This document shows, one piece after another, positions 1 through 8,151 of a stretch of 28,284 bases of DNA. Made by a program: the position numbers and the translations under genes. How positions within the stretch are numbered: position 1 is the stretch's first letter; each line of letters begins with the position of its first letter. Origin of the DNA: JBAXBF01 sp034429745 (GTDB lineage Bacteria; Chloroflexota; Anaerolineae; Anaerolineales; DRKV01). The notes beneath the pieces were generated by a model, which ran no database searches, was not told the origin of the DNA, and worked only from the letters and a program-made list of their open reading frames with translations. The stretch spans positions 1 to 28,284 of the forward strand of contig DAOUFY010000172.1 in assembly GCA_034429745.1 (NCBI GenBank), in the 5' to 3' direction.

Positions 1-87
1 CATAATTGCCTTATCCCTTTAACTTATATAATTATTGTAATAATATTTCAATTATCACGATATTTTTGTAATATTATTGCTTGATTA

Positions 88-101
88 TGATAACGTTTTC
101 A
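88..101. promoter_or_regulatory. LacI-type operator upstream of the regulator gene
   Basis: The 14 bases TGATAACGTTTTCA form an inverted repeat around a central CG, with one mismatch between the halves (TGATAAC against TGAAAAC). This is the usual form of sites bound by LacI/PurR/CcpA-type repressors. It lies 25 bases before the start of the LacI-family gene, so autoregulation is the simplest reading. The surrounding 1-126 is very AT-rich; TTGATT at 81-86 may be a -35 element that overlaps the operator, but no convincing -10 could be fixed. Confidence 0.6.
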
Positions 102-126
102 CAACTTAATACTTTATATACTTTAT

Positions 127-1158
127 ATGGCTAGACATCAACATAAGGTAACCATTCTCGATGTGGCAAAAGCTGCCGGCGTTTCGCATACTACCGTATC
201 GCGAGTGCTTAACAATAGCGCAACTGTCAGAGAAGAAACACGGCAGAACGTACTTGAGGCAATACGCCGTTTGGAATATGTTGCTAATCCTCAAGCTCGT
301 AGCTTAGCCGGAGGAAAGTCTAAAGTAATCGGGCTACTCGTCCCTGACTTGGGAACAGGTTATATAGGAGAAATCATCCGCGGCATAGATGCTGAATTAG
401 GTGTCTTAGGTTATGATTTGCTCCTTTATACCACTCACCGTACCGCTGCAAAGGAAGCAAATTACGTTACCAATTTAGCCCAAGGTTTAATTGACGGTTT
501 ATTGCTTGTTTTACCACGCAACCCAGTAGATTACATCAGCGCTCTGACAAAAAGAAAATTCCCCTTTGTACTGATTGATCACCAAGGAAATGGCGAAAAC
601 TGTGCAGCAGTAGGCGCAACTAATTGGCAGGGAGCATATAACGCCTGTGAATATCTGATTAAGCTTGGGCACCAACGAATTGGGTTTATAACTGGCGCGC
701 TTGATCTCGGAGCTGCTCTCGATCGATTAGAAGGTTACAAATCGGCATTGCGTACTTATCACATTCCCATAGATCCCCAACTAATATATGAAGGCACTTT
801 CCATCAGCCAGATGGTTATACTGGTGCTGCATATTTGCTTGGTTTGGATAATCCACCGACAGCGATCTTTGCTTCAAATGATGTTATGGCAATGGCAGCA
901 ATGGATGCCGCCCGGGATCAAGGACTGCATATACCAGAAGACATCTCAATTATCGGTTTCGACGATATTCCTCAAGCCGCCTTGGTTAGACCGGCATTGA
1001 CTACTGTTCGCCAACCTCTCGAACTAATGGGAAGAGTAGCCACCCAAATGCTTTTCGATATTATCAACAATCCCCTTAAAAAAATGGAACGTCTTCAATT
1101 ACCTACCGAATTGATCATACGCGATTCAACAACAAAGCCAAAAGACAGGAGCGGCTAA
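127..1158 (+). CDS. LacI-family transcriptional regulator
   Basis: DNA-binding regulator, full length for the family at 343 residues. Residues 8-33 hold the N-terminal helix-turn-helix (VTILDVAKAAGVSHTTVSRV), followed by the hinge helix with the minor-groove leucine (ARSLAGG, about residues 56-62). The rest is a periplasmic-binding-protein-like effector domain; GLLVPDL opens it and the segment containing IFASNDVMAMAA and IIGFDDIP is typical of sugar-responsive members. It precedes a sugar ABC transporter and a family 3 glycoside hydrolase in the same direction, so it probably controls them in response to a sugar or oligosaccharide. There is no clear ribosome-binding site before the ATG, so translation may be leaderless or weak. 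The effector cannot be named from sequence. Confidence 0.93.
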   Translation: MARHQHKVTILDVAKAAGVSHTTVSRVLNNSATVREETRQNVLEAIRRLEYVANPQARSLAGGKSKVIGLLVPDLGTGYIGEIIRGIDAELGVLGYDLLLYTTHRTAAKEANYVTNLAQGLIDGLLLVLPRNPVDYISALTKRKFPFVLIDHQGNGENCAAVGATNWQGAYNACEYLIKLGHQRIGFITGALDLGAALDRLEGYKSALRTYHIPIDPQLIYEGTFHQPDGYTGAAYLLGLDNPPTAIFASNDVMAMAAMDAARDQGLHIPEDISIIGFDDIPQAALVRPALTTVRQPLELMGRVATQMLFDIINNPLKKMERLQLPTELIIRDSTTKPKDRSG

Positions 1159-1188
1159 TTTTTTTGGCACTCCGCTCCCGTCTCTTTT
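1143..1188 (+). terminator. Probable terminator overlapping the end of the LacI gene
   Basis: GGAGCGG (1148-1154) pairs with CCGCTCC (1172-1178). After one A-C mismatch the stem continues GAC/GTC, and TTTT follows at 1185-1188. The left arm lies inside the last codons and the stop codon sits in the 17-base loop. The T run is short, so termination may be partial. Confidence 0.5.
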
Positions 1189-1254
1189 ATAGGAAATCCC
1201 TTACAGCGAAAGGAGCCCCTATTATGAAGTAAATTATAAACCAAATCTCCCCAC

Positions 1255-1283
1255 TTGTTACACTATTTTCGAGTTGGTAAAAA
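1255..1283 (+). promoter_or_regulatory. Possible weak promoter of the sugar transport operon
   Basis: TTGTTA (1255-1260) and TAAAAA (1278-1283) are 17 bases apart and each matches 4 of 6 consensus positions. The placement, 35 bases before the first transporter gene, is reasonable. No second LacI-type operator was found in 1159-1311, which weakens the case for direct control by the upstream repressor through this site. Confidence 0.3.
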
Positions 1284-1317
1284 GGCAACTAAATCTGATT
1301 CTTATTAGGAGATGAAA

Positions 1318-2718
1318 ATGATCCGAAAAATTATAACACTTATTTATTTAATGTTAGCGGTAACATTGATTGCAGCAGCTTGCAGCAAAGCAACCCCTCC
1401 ACCAACTGCTCCGATTGAGACACCAAAAGAGATAGCAAAGGAACCAACTAAAGAGACAGCAGCCGAACCCACTCAAGCAATTGCAGAAGAACCCACCAAA
1501 GAGATTGCAGCAGAACCAGAAAAAGAAAAAGTTACTATTACTTGGTGGCACATCCAAGTTGCAGAAAATGAAAGAGCTTTGTGGCAACAATTAGCCGATG
1601 AGTATATGGCTGCCAATCCCAAGATAAATATTGATATTACTGTTTTGGAAAATGAAGCATTCAAAACAAAGCTTACAACAGTAATGCAGTCTGGAAACCC
1701 TCCTGATATTTTCCAAAGCTGGGGTGGCGGTACTATGAATGAATACGCTAAGGCGGGTCTCCTCAAAGATATTACTGCAGATTTGGAAAAAGATGGCTGG
1801 AAGGATACGTTTTCACCAGGTGCTTTAGGTGTATTCAGCTTTGAAGGTAAATATTATGGTGTTCCTCGAGATATGGGTATGGTCGGTTTCTGGTATAACA
1901 AAGAACTTTTTCAAAAAGCTGGCATTGAAAAACCTCCGGCCACATGGAGCGAGTTTCTAGATGACATCAAGAAGCTAAAGGCTGCAGGTATTACTCCTAT
2001 TGCACTTGGTGAGGGAGATAAATGGCCTGGTGCGTTTTATTGGGAGTATCTTGCAGTGCGGACTGGTGGAAAAGCCGCTTTTGATGCCGCATACAATCGT
2101 ACAGGTTCTTTTGCTGATGCTCCTTTTATAGAGGCTGGCAAGAAACTTCAAGAACTTATTGCTTTAGAACCATTTCAAGAAGGTTTTCTCGCTGCTACTT
2201 GGCCAGATGAACAAGTGATTATGAGCAGCAGCAAAGCAGCTATGGACTTGATGGGGCAATGGGCACCTAACGCTTTTAGAGACAGCAGCGTGGATAAAAA
2301 AGGACTAGGTGATAAACTCGGTTGGTTCCCCTTCCCAGCTGTGGAAGGTGGCGCAGGAGATCCGAATGATGCTCTAGGTGGCGGCAATGGTTTCGTAGTT
2401 GGTAAAAATGCTCCCCCCGAAGCTGTTGATTTTCTTAAGTACCTTAGCAGTGTCGATTCGCAAATTGCCCAAGCGAAAATTGGGCTCTCTCTGCCAGTGG
2501 TGAAAGGTGCTGAAGTCGGCGTAGAAGATCCTTCATTAAAGTTGGTTCAGCAAGGTGCCGCAGCTGCAAAATATTTCCAATTGTATTATGATCAAGCTCT
2601 GCCTCCAGCTGTTGGTGCAGTAGTTAACGACAGTGTTCAAGGAATTTTTGCCGGCACGTTGACCCCCGAACAAGCAGCACAAGCGATAGAAGACTCTGCT
2701 GCTCAAGAACTCAAATAG
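1318..2718 (+). CDS. Sugar ABC transporter, lipoprotein substrate-binding protein (family 1)
   Basis: Extracytoplasmic lipoprotein that captures a sugar and hands it to the permeases encoded next. I chose the ATG at 1318 over the in-frame ATG at 1312 because AGGAG at 1307-1311 touches the earlier ATG but sits six bases from this one. Residues 1-21 form a signal peptide ending in a lipobox (LIAAAC, lipidated Cys22). Residues 37-68 are a striking linker of four 8-residue repeats (KEIAKEPT, KETAAEPT, QAIAEEPT, KEIAAEPE). The remainder is a family 1 binding domain: ITWWH near its start, then GNPPDIFQSWGG and VPRDMGMVGFWYNKELF. Two permease genes follow; a hairpin at 2734-2779 probably lowers their expression relative to this gene. 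Confidence 0.92.
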   Translation: MIRKIITLIYLMLAVTLIAAACSKATPPPTAPIETPKEIAKEPTKETAAEPTQAIAEEPTKEIAAEPEKEKVTITWWHIQVAENERALWQQLADEYMAANPKINIDITVLENEAFKTKLTTVMQSGNPPDIFQSWGGGTMNEYAKAGLLKDITADLEKDGWKDTFSPGALGVFSFEGKYYGVPRDMGMVGFWYNKELFQKAGIEKPPATWSEFLDDIKKLKAAGITPIALGEGDKWPGAFYWEYLAVRTGGKAAFDAAYNRTGSFADAPFIEAGKKLQELIALEPFQEGFLAATWPDEQVIMSSSKAAMDLMGQWAPNAFRDSSVDKKGLGDKLGWFPFPAVEGGAGDPNDALGGGNGFVVGKNAPPEAVDFLKYLSSVDSQIAQAKIGLSLPVVKGAEVGVEDPSLKLVQQGAAAAKYFQLYYDQALPPAVGAVVNDSVQGIFAGTLTPEQAAQAIEDSAAQELK

Positions 2719-2733
2719 TACCTTATTGGCTTC

Positions 2734-2779
2734 AGGATGGTTTTGATGGTATTGATGACTGTCAAAACCATCCTTTTCT
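2734..2779 (+). terminator. Strong hairpin terminator between binding protein and permease genes
   Basis: AGGATGGTTTTGA (2734-2746) pairs perfectly over 13 bases with TCAAAACCATCCT (2762-2774), with a 15-base loop and TTTTCT after the stem. It lies 15 bases after the binding-protein stop codon, and no clear new promoter was seen before the permeases. The likely role is partial termination, or protection of the mRNA end, so that binding protein is made in excess of permease. Confidence 0.75.
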
Positions 2780-2871
2780 ATGAGAAATCTCGCAGCCGGC
2801 AAACGGCTATAACAAGAATATTGACAGGTTCATCATGTTTGAACCACTTTGAGTAAGGGAAACATCTATTT

Positions 2872-3813
2872 ATGGATTCGATTGCCAAGAAAACATTAAT
2901 ACATCCGAAGAAGGTACTCGCATTAAAATCTGTTGAGGATTTGCTTACCATTGTGTTCTTTTTATCTCCTTCAATGATCCTGTTCGTAGTTTTTCTTATT
3001 TATCCTATCTTTCAATCTGTGTACTACAGTTTTTTCAATTGGAAAGGTTTCGGACCGGCAGTTGATTTTGTTGGTCTAGAAAACTTCAGGCGAATTCTAA
3101 CCGATCGAGTTTTCTTCATTGCTCTTAAAAATGGGTTTATTATTGTATTTCTTTCTCTTCTTATTCAACTACCTTTAGCAATGAGCCTCGCTCTCATGTT
3201 AGGACGAGACTTACCTGGACGTGCTTTCTTTCGCACTGTCTTTTTTATGCCATATGTTTTTTCTGAAGTAATGACAGCTATCATGTGGCTTTCTCTATAC
3301 AATCCGGATCCAGATCGCGGCTTTATCAATGCACTATTGATCCTTATCCCTGGCTTAAAGCCTCAATCATGGTTAGGAAATCCCCATACTGTTATGCTGT
3401 GTATCTTTGTCGTTCTAACTTGGAAGTACTTTGGGTTCCATTTGCTGCTCTATATGACTGGGTTGCAGAGCATTCCTGTCGAATTTGAAGAAGCTGCCCG
3501 AATTGATGGAGCAAATCGAAGGCAATTAATCACTCATATTACCTTGCCTTTACTTGGCAGTACGATTCGAACTTCAGTATATTTATCTATTCTAGGTTCT
3601 CTTCAGCAATTCGTCCTCGTATGGATTATGACGCGTGGGGGACCAGTAAGCGCCAGTGAAGTGATGGCTACCTATATGTATCGCTTTGGTTTTGTAAGAT
3701 TTTACCTCGGCTACGGCTCTGCAGTTTCTATTGTAATGTTTTTAATCTGCTTGTTCATTTCTCTAATATATCAACGGCTTATTCCCCAACAAGATTATTT
3801 AGGCGGTTTCTAA
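2872..3813 (+). CDS. Sugar ABC transporter permease (MalF/UgpA type)
   Basis: Inner-membrane permease of a carbohydrate-uptake ABC transporter, 313 residues, the usual length. A cytoplasmic N-terminus of about 30 residues is followed by a first membrane helix (LSPSMILFVVFLIYPIFQSVYYSF) and about five more. The loop VEFEEAARIDGANRRQ (about residues 203-218) is the EAA motif that docks on the ATPase, with the conserved Gly. The ribosome-binding site (AAGGGA) is rather far from the ATG. The second permease gene follows 13 bases later. No ATPase gene is present in the window; many such systems share an MsmK/UgpC-type ATPase encoded elsewhere. Confidence 0.92.
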   Translation: MDSIAKKTLIHPKKVLALKSVEDLLTIVFFLSPSMILFVVFLIYPIFQSVYYSFFNWKGFGPAVDFVGLENFRRILTDRVFFIALKNGFIIVFLSLLIQLPLAMSLALMLGRDLPGRAFFRTVFFMPYVFSEVMTAIMWLSLYNPDPDRGFINALLILIPGLKPQSWLGNPHTVMLCIFVVLTWKYFGFHLLLYMTGLQSIPVEFEEAARIDGANRRQLITHITLPLLGSTIRTSVYLSILGSLQQFVLVWIMTRGGPVSASEVMATYMYRFGFVRFYLGYGSAVSIVMFLICLFISLIYQRLIPQQDYLGGF

Positions 3814-3826
3814 AAAGGTCTTCTAT

Positions 3827-4678
3827 ATGTCTAAAATAACTGTAAAAATTCTTCTACAGAAATATTTTGTGAAAATGATTTTGTATCTGGTTCTAATTAG
3901 TGCTGTGATATTAGTTCTCACACCAATTATTATCAATGCAATGGGGGGATTAAAAACTCGCGGCGAGTACATGAGTCAACCATATTCTATACCAATTCCC
4001 CCGCGCTGGGAAAACTATGAAAGAATTTTAAATATGTCTTCTTTTTGGCTCATGCTGGCAAACAGTTTTATTGTTATGACAGCAACGACACTAGGTGTAG
4101 TTCTCTTCTGCAGCATGGCAGCATTTACGCTAGCAAGAATGAACTTCCGCGCCAAGAACCTTATTTTCAATGTTTATACCTTGGGACTCATGTTTCCGAT
4201 CAATATCGCTATTCTCCCGGTCTATATTGTGTTGCGCCACATTAATTTGACCAACATGCTTTTAGGAGTAATACTGGTGCAGATTGCTTTTTTATTATCC
4301 ACCAACATTATGATTTTACGCGGCTTTTTTATGTCGATTCCAGCAGAATTGCAAGATGCAGCCTATTTAGACGGCTGCAATGCTTTTAATTTCTATTGGA
4401 GAATTCTCATGCCCTTATCTGTTCCTGCTTTATCTGCGGTGGCTGCTTTGACAATGATTGTGAGTTGGAATGATTTGCTTGTCCCTTTGGTAGTGTTAGA
4501 TAAAGAAAATTTATGGACTCTGCCTCTAGGAACAATGCAGTTTCAAGGACAATATGGACAGGAGCTTTCACTTCTCGCTGCTTTCGTAACTTTATCAGCA
4601 ATACCACCAGTAATCTTTTATCTCTTTGCTGAACGACAAATTGTCTCCGGTTTAACAGCTGGAGCACTTAAAGGCTAG
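3827..4678 (+). CDS. Sugar ABC transporter permease (MalG/UgpE type)
   Basis: Second membrane subunit of the sugar importer, 283 residues. It has an N-terminal membrane helix, a periplasmic segment (YSIPIPPRWENYERIL) typical of MalG-like subunits, about five more helices, and the EAA loop AELQDAAYLDGCNAFNFYW near residues 173-191. It ends with SGLTAGALKG, the usual C-terminal signature of this group (GLTAGAVKG). It has AAAGG as ribosome-binding site, lies 13 bases after the first permease and 15 bases before the glycoside hydrolase, so the three are surely co-transcribed. Confidence 0.93.
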   Translation: MSKITVKILLQKYFVKMILYLVLISAVILVLTPIIINAMGGLKTRGEYMSQPYSIPIPPRWENYERILNMSSFWLMLANSFIVMTATTLGVVLFCSMAAFTLARMNFRAKNLIFNVYTLGLMFPINIAILPVYIVLRHINLTNMLLGVILVQIAFLLSTNIMILRGFFMSIPAELQDAAYLDGCNAFNFYWRILMPLSVPALSAVAALTMIVSWNDLLVPLVVLDKENLWTLPLGTMQFQGQYGQELSLLAAFVTLSAIPPVIFYLFAERQIVSGLTAGALKG

Positions 4679-4693
4679 TGAGGACATAATACT

Positions 4694-7012
4694 ATGAGAT
4701 CAAACATCAATCAACTAGTTGAAAAATATTTAAGCCAAATGAATTTAGATGAAAAACTTGCACAGCTTTGTTCTTTCTGGATTTACGATTTGCAAACTAA
4801 CGGGGAACTTGATCCGCAAAAAGTTGCTCTCAATTTAAAGGATGGAGTTGGTCAGATCACCCGTGTCGGAGGCGCTTCAACGCTTGATCCAGTAAACATT
4901 GCAAGAACGGCTAATCAAATTCAAAAATTCTTAATTGAGAATACTCGACTAGGTATTCCAGCTATCATGCATGAGGAGTGCTGTTTAGGTGCAATGATGC
5001 TTGGAGGAAGCGCATATCCTCAAATGATCGGGTTAGCTAGTACATTTCAACCCCAGCTTGCCGAGAAAATGACATCGGAAATTAAACAACAATTGCGAGC
5101 TGTTGGTGTACATCAAGGACTAGCTCCGGTGCTAGATATTGCTCGCGATGCGCGTTGGGGACGCGTCGAAGAGACCTTTGGAGAGGATCCGTTGCTTGCC
5201 AGTCAAATGGGAATCCATTATGTACGCGGTCTGCAAGGAGATGATCTAAAAACCGGTGTCATGGCAACGGCTAAACACTTTGTCGGACATAGTTTTTCCG
5301 AAGGTGGGTTAAATTGCGCTCCTGTTCACTTGAGTATAAATGAGCTTTGGAATGTCTATCTTATGCCTTTTCAGGCAGTTATTCACAAAGCTGGCGTAGC
5401 TTCTGTAATGAATGCTTATCCAGAACTAAACGGGCAAGTTGTAGCCGCTTCGCGCGATATACTGACTCATCTTTTGCGTAATGCTCTTCATTTTGATGGC
5501 TTGATAGTATCGGATTACCAAGCCATCAGCATGCTTCATCATTATCATAATGCCGCACCTGATTATACCACCGCAGCAGCGATGGCACTTATGGCAGGAA
5601 TAGAAGTTGAACTTCCAACGCGATGCTGCTATGGAGAGCACCTAAAAATTGCATTAGAAAAAGGATTGGTCACTCTCGATCAAGTTGATGAAGCAGTGCG
5701 CCGTCATCTTCAGAAAAAATATGAACTAGGTTTATTTGAAAATCCGTTTGTTGATGAAAGCCGAGTTATTGAGGTATTTGAAACACGTACTCAGCGGGCT
5801 TTAGCACGCGAGATTGCTGTCAAGAGCCTCATCTTGCTTTCAAATGACGGCACTTTACCACTTGAAAAGACACTCAAAACTTTGGCAGTCATCGGTCCTA
5901 ATGCCAACAGCAGCCGCAACCTGTTGGGAGATTATTCTTATGCGGCTGTTGCAGAGCTGCTATCCCATACTCAACCGCCTGATTCATGCTTCTATAAAGC
6001 AGATACTTCTTTCATAAATCACGGTCAAATAAATATTCCTACTATTCTTGATGCCATTCGGGCTAAAGTGCCTAATACAAAGGTTCTTTATGCAAAAGGA
6101 TGTGATATCCACTCGCCTTCGCGTGATGGATTTCATGAAGCACTAAAGGCTGCCGAACGTGCCGATATAGTTGTGCTTGTGTTGGGAGATAAGTCTGGCT
6201 TAACACCTGACTGCACTTGTGGAGAATTTCGCGATAATGCCGATTTAAAACTGCCTGGAGTACAAAGCGAGTTGGCACAAGCTGTCTTCTCGTTGAACAA
6301 GCCAACTGTAGTTGTGCTTATTAACGGTCGTCCTTTAGCTATTCCCGATATAGCCGAAAAAGCTTCTGCAATCATAGAAGCCTGGCTGCCTGGTGAGGAA
6401 GGCGGGGTTGCAATTGCAGACGCGCTTTTTGGTGATGTGAATCCGGGGGGAAAGGTTCCGATGAGTTTCCCGCGTTCAGTCGGGCAGGTACCGTTATTCT
6501 ATAACCACAAACCCGCGGGTGGGAAATCTTATCTTTATAATGACTATGTCGCTGAAAGCACCCAACCCCTTTATCCATTTGGGCATGGACTAAGCTATAC
6601 CAGCTTTGATTACAAAAATCTATCAATTGAACCAAAACAAGCTGCTCAGGGAGAATTTGTCTTTATTAGCCTGTTTGTGCACAACAATGGAAAATATGTT
6701 GGCGACGAAGTAGTTCAGCTCTACATCCGCGATATTTATGCAAATCCCCCCAGACCAATCAAGGAATTGAAAGGTTTTTGTCGTTTGACACTTGCTCCAG
6801 GTGAATCAAAATATATAACTTTCCGACTTCCAGTGGATATGCTTGCATATTACGATGAAAACTTAGATTTTGTCGTGGAGGCTGGTGAGATCGAAGTGAT
6901 GCTTGGCAGTTCATCTGATGATATCCGATTAAACGGGAGTTTTGAGATAGTTGGACAACAAAAAACGAAGATCAAAGAACGCATTTTTAGTTGTCCGGTC
7001 GAGATCCATTAG
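4694..7012 (+). CDS. Glycoside hydrolase family 3 (beta-glucosidase/beta-xylosidase type)
   Basis: Retaining exo-glycosidase that releases sugars from beta-linked oligosaccharides. It has 772 residues and the full three-part family 3 layout. The N-terminal barrel (about residues 60-370) contains ARDARWGRVEETFGEDP, KHFVGH and the nucleophile region VSDYQA (Asp274). The second domain (about 390-620) contains AVIGPNA and WLPGEEGG. A fibronectin III-like domain (about 650-760) contains NNGKYVGDEVVQLYIRD and PIKELKGF. No signal peptide is visible, so it is probably cytoplasmic and acts on oligosaccharides imported by the adjacent transporter. Glucoside and xyloside preference cannot be separated by eye. 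Confidence 0.93.
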   Translation: MRSNINQLVEKYLSQMNLDEKLAQLCSFWIYDLQTNGELDPQKVALNLKDGVGQITRVGGASTLDPVNIARTANQIQKFLIENTRLGIPAIMHEECCLGAMMLGGSAYPQMIGLASTFQPQLAEKMTSEIKQQLRAVGVHQGLAPVLDIARDARWGRVEETFGEDPLLASQMGIHYVRGLQGDDLKTGVMATAKHFVGHSFSEGGLNCAPVHLSINELWNVYLMPFQAVIHKAGVASVMNAYPELNGQVVAASRDILTHLLRNALHFDGLIVSDYQAISMLHHYHNAAPDYTTAAAMALMAGIEVELPTRCCYGEHLKIALEKGLVTLDQVDEAVRRHLQKKYELGLFENPFVDESRVIEVFETRTQRALAREIAVKSLILLSNDGTLPLEKTLKTLAVIGPNANSSRNLLGDYSYAAVAELLSHTQPPDSCFYKADTSFINHGQINIPTILDAIRAKVPNTKVLYAKGCDIHSPSRDGFHEALKAAERADIVVLVLGDKSGLTPDCTCGEFRDNADLKLPGVQSELAQAVFSLNKPTVVVLINGRPLAIPDIAEKASAIIEAWLPGEEGGVAIADALFGDVNPGGKVPMSFPRSVGQVPLFYNHKPAGGKSYLYNDYVAESTQPLYPFGHGLSYTSFDYKNLSIEPKQAAQGEFVFISLFVHNNGKYVGDEVVQLYIRDIYANPPRPIKELKGFCRLTLAPGESKYITFRLPVDMLAYYDENLDFVVEAGEIEVMLGSSSDDIRLNGSFEIVGQQKTKIKERIFSCPVEIH

Positions 7013-7076
7013 GAAAATATTTAGTGCTGTTTTTCACTCCATACCCGTTACTCTTCTTCGTTTGTTCCTCCTTTTG

Positions 7077-7116
7077 ACTTCTCTTCCTCAATCATTAAGG
7101 TATGGGGAAGAGAAGT
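7077..7116. repeat. Long inverted repeat after the glycoside hydrolase gene
   Basis: ACTTCTCTTCC (7077-7087) pairs perfectly with GGAAGAGAAGT (7106-7116), and the stem can extend three more pairs inward, including one T-G wobble, leaving a 12-base loop. Neither strand has a T run after the stem, so it is not a classic intrinsic terminator. It may be a 3'-end stabilising hairpin or a factor-dependent stop for the sugar operon. Confidence 0.6.
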
Positions 7117-7209
7117 ATTAAGCTGCCTGCAATTCTCCCCATTACAGATGGCCGATTATTCTTTCCTGATCACTTTTTAGGGCAATCGTCGAAATATAGC
7201 TGAATAAGG

Positions 7210-7215
7210 TATAAT
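7210..7215 (+). promoter_or_regulatory. Probable -10 element for the amino-acid-binding protein gene
   Basis: A perfect TATAAT lies 37 bases before the ATG at 7253, with TAGGAAG (7241-7247) as the ribosome-binding site between them. No good -35 lies 16-18 bases upstream (the region reads CAATCGTCGAAA), so this may be an activator-dependent promoter or a chance match. Confidence 0.45.
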
Positions 7216-7252
7216 GGTAAAGAACATAATCAAGAATAATTAGGAAGCAGTT

Positions 7253-8131
7253 ATGAAACCTTTATACCTGAGAGCAATTGGCATCTGGTTAATTAGCTTG
7301 TTATTTACTGCTTGTTTGGCACAAACAGCTCCAAAGCCAACGATAACATATACCCCACAACCTACTTCGCCGCCTTTCCCTACCATTGCAGCACCAACAG
7401 AAGAAGTGATTTCCCTCAAGCCTATCGTTGGGGATACGCTGCGCGTAGCTACGAGTGCCGACTTCCTTCCATGGGAGTATTTAGATAAAGAAAACAACCT
7501 TAAAGGTTTCGACATCGAACTCATTCAGGAAATCGCTCGCCGCGGCGGCGTCGTGGCAGATATCCGCGACTATCAGAACTTTGACGCTTTATTGCCCGCG
7601 GTTGAAAAAGGTGATGTTCATGTGGCTATTGGTTCTATCACCCCTACTGAAAAAAGACGCCAAATCGTAGATTTCAGTCAAGTCTATTATCGAGAATATC
7701 AATGTATTGTTACTGCCCCTGATCTGCCAATCACCATCAATGAACCAAAAGATATTGTCATTTACAATATTGGCGTTATCACCAACACCGCACTGGATAA
7801 ATGGGTAATTGAAGAACTTGTTCGCCCCGGCCTGCTGCCGCTTAATAACCTTAACCGCTATGATTCAGCTGATGCATTAGTCTATGGCTTGACAACCAAT
7901 ACCATTTTAATTGGCCTGCTGGATTCGTCCACAGCTGTGGCTTATGAATCAGACCACAAACTGCGTATTATCCTCACTGAACAAATCGTCGAAGATGGTC
8001 CGGCTATTGCCATCCAGAAGGGCAACCAAGAACTAAAACAAACATTAGATAAGCTTATTGATAAAATGCTTCATGAGGGTTTCATTGATCAGCTCGCTGA
8101 AAAATATTTTCGTCAGCAAGTTAACCCATAA
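7253..8131 (+). CDS. Amino-acid ABC transporter substrate-binding lipoprotein (family 3), orphan
   Basis: Extracytoplasmic binding protein for an amino acid, 292 residues. Residues 1-20 form a signal peptide with lipobox LFTAC (Cys21). Residues 25-50 are a Pro/Thr-rich linker of the kind common in Chloroflexota lipoproteins. The binding domain starts at LRVATSADFLPWEY, continues LKGFDIELIQEIARR and contains GSITPTEKRRQIVDFS, where the Arg that normally holds the amino-acid carboxylate is found. No permease or ATPase gene is nearby: the next gene, 20 bases on, is a DNA methyltransferase. It may work with a transporter encoded elsewhere. A lysine or arginine ligand would suit the downstream genes, but that is only a guess. 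Confidence 0.87.
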   Translation: MKPLYLRAIGIWLISLLFTACLAQTAPKPTITYTPQPTSPPFPTIAAPTEEVISLKPIVGDTLRVATSADFLPWEYLDKENNLKGFDIELIQEIARRGGVVADIRDYQNFDALLPAVEKGDVHVAIGSITPTEKRRQIVDFSQVYYREYQCIVTAPDLPITINEPKDIVIYNIGVITNTALDKWVIEELVRPGLLPLNNLNRYDSADALVYGLTTNTILIGLLDSSTAVAYESDHKLRIILTEQIVEDGPAIAIQKGNQELKQTLDKLIDKMLHEGFIDQLAEKYFRQQVNP

Positions 8132-8151
8132 GGATTAACGGAGGAAAAAGG

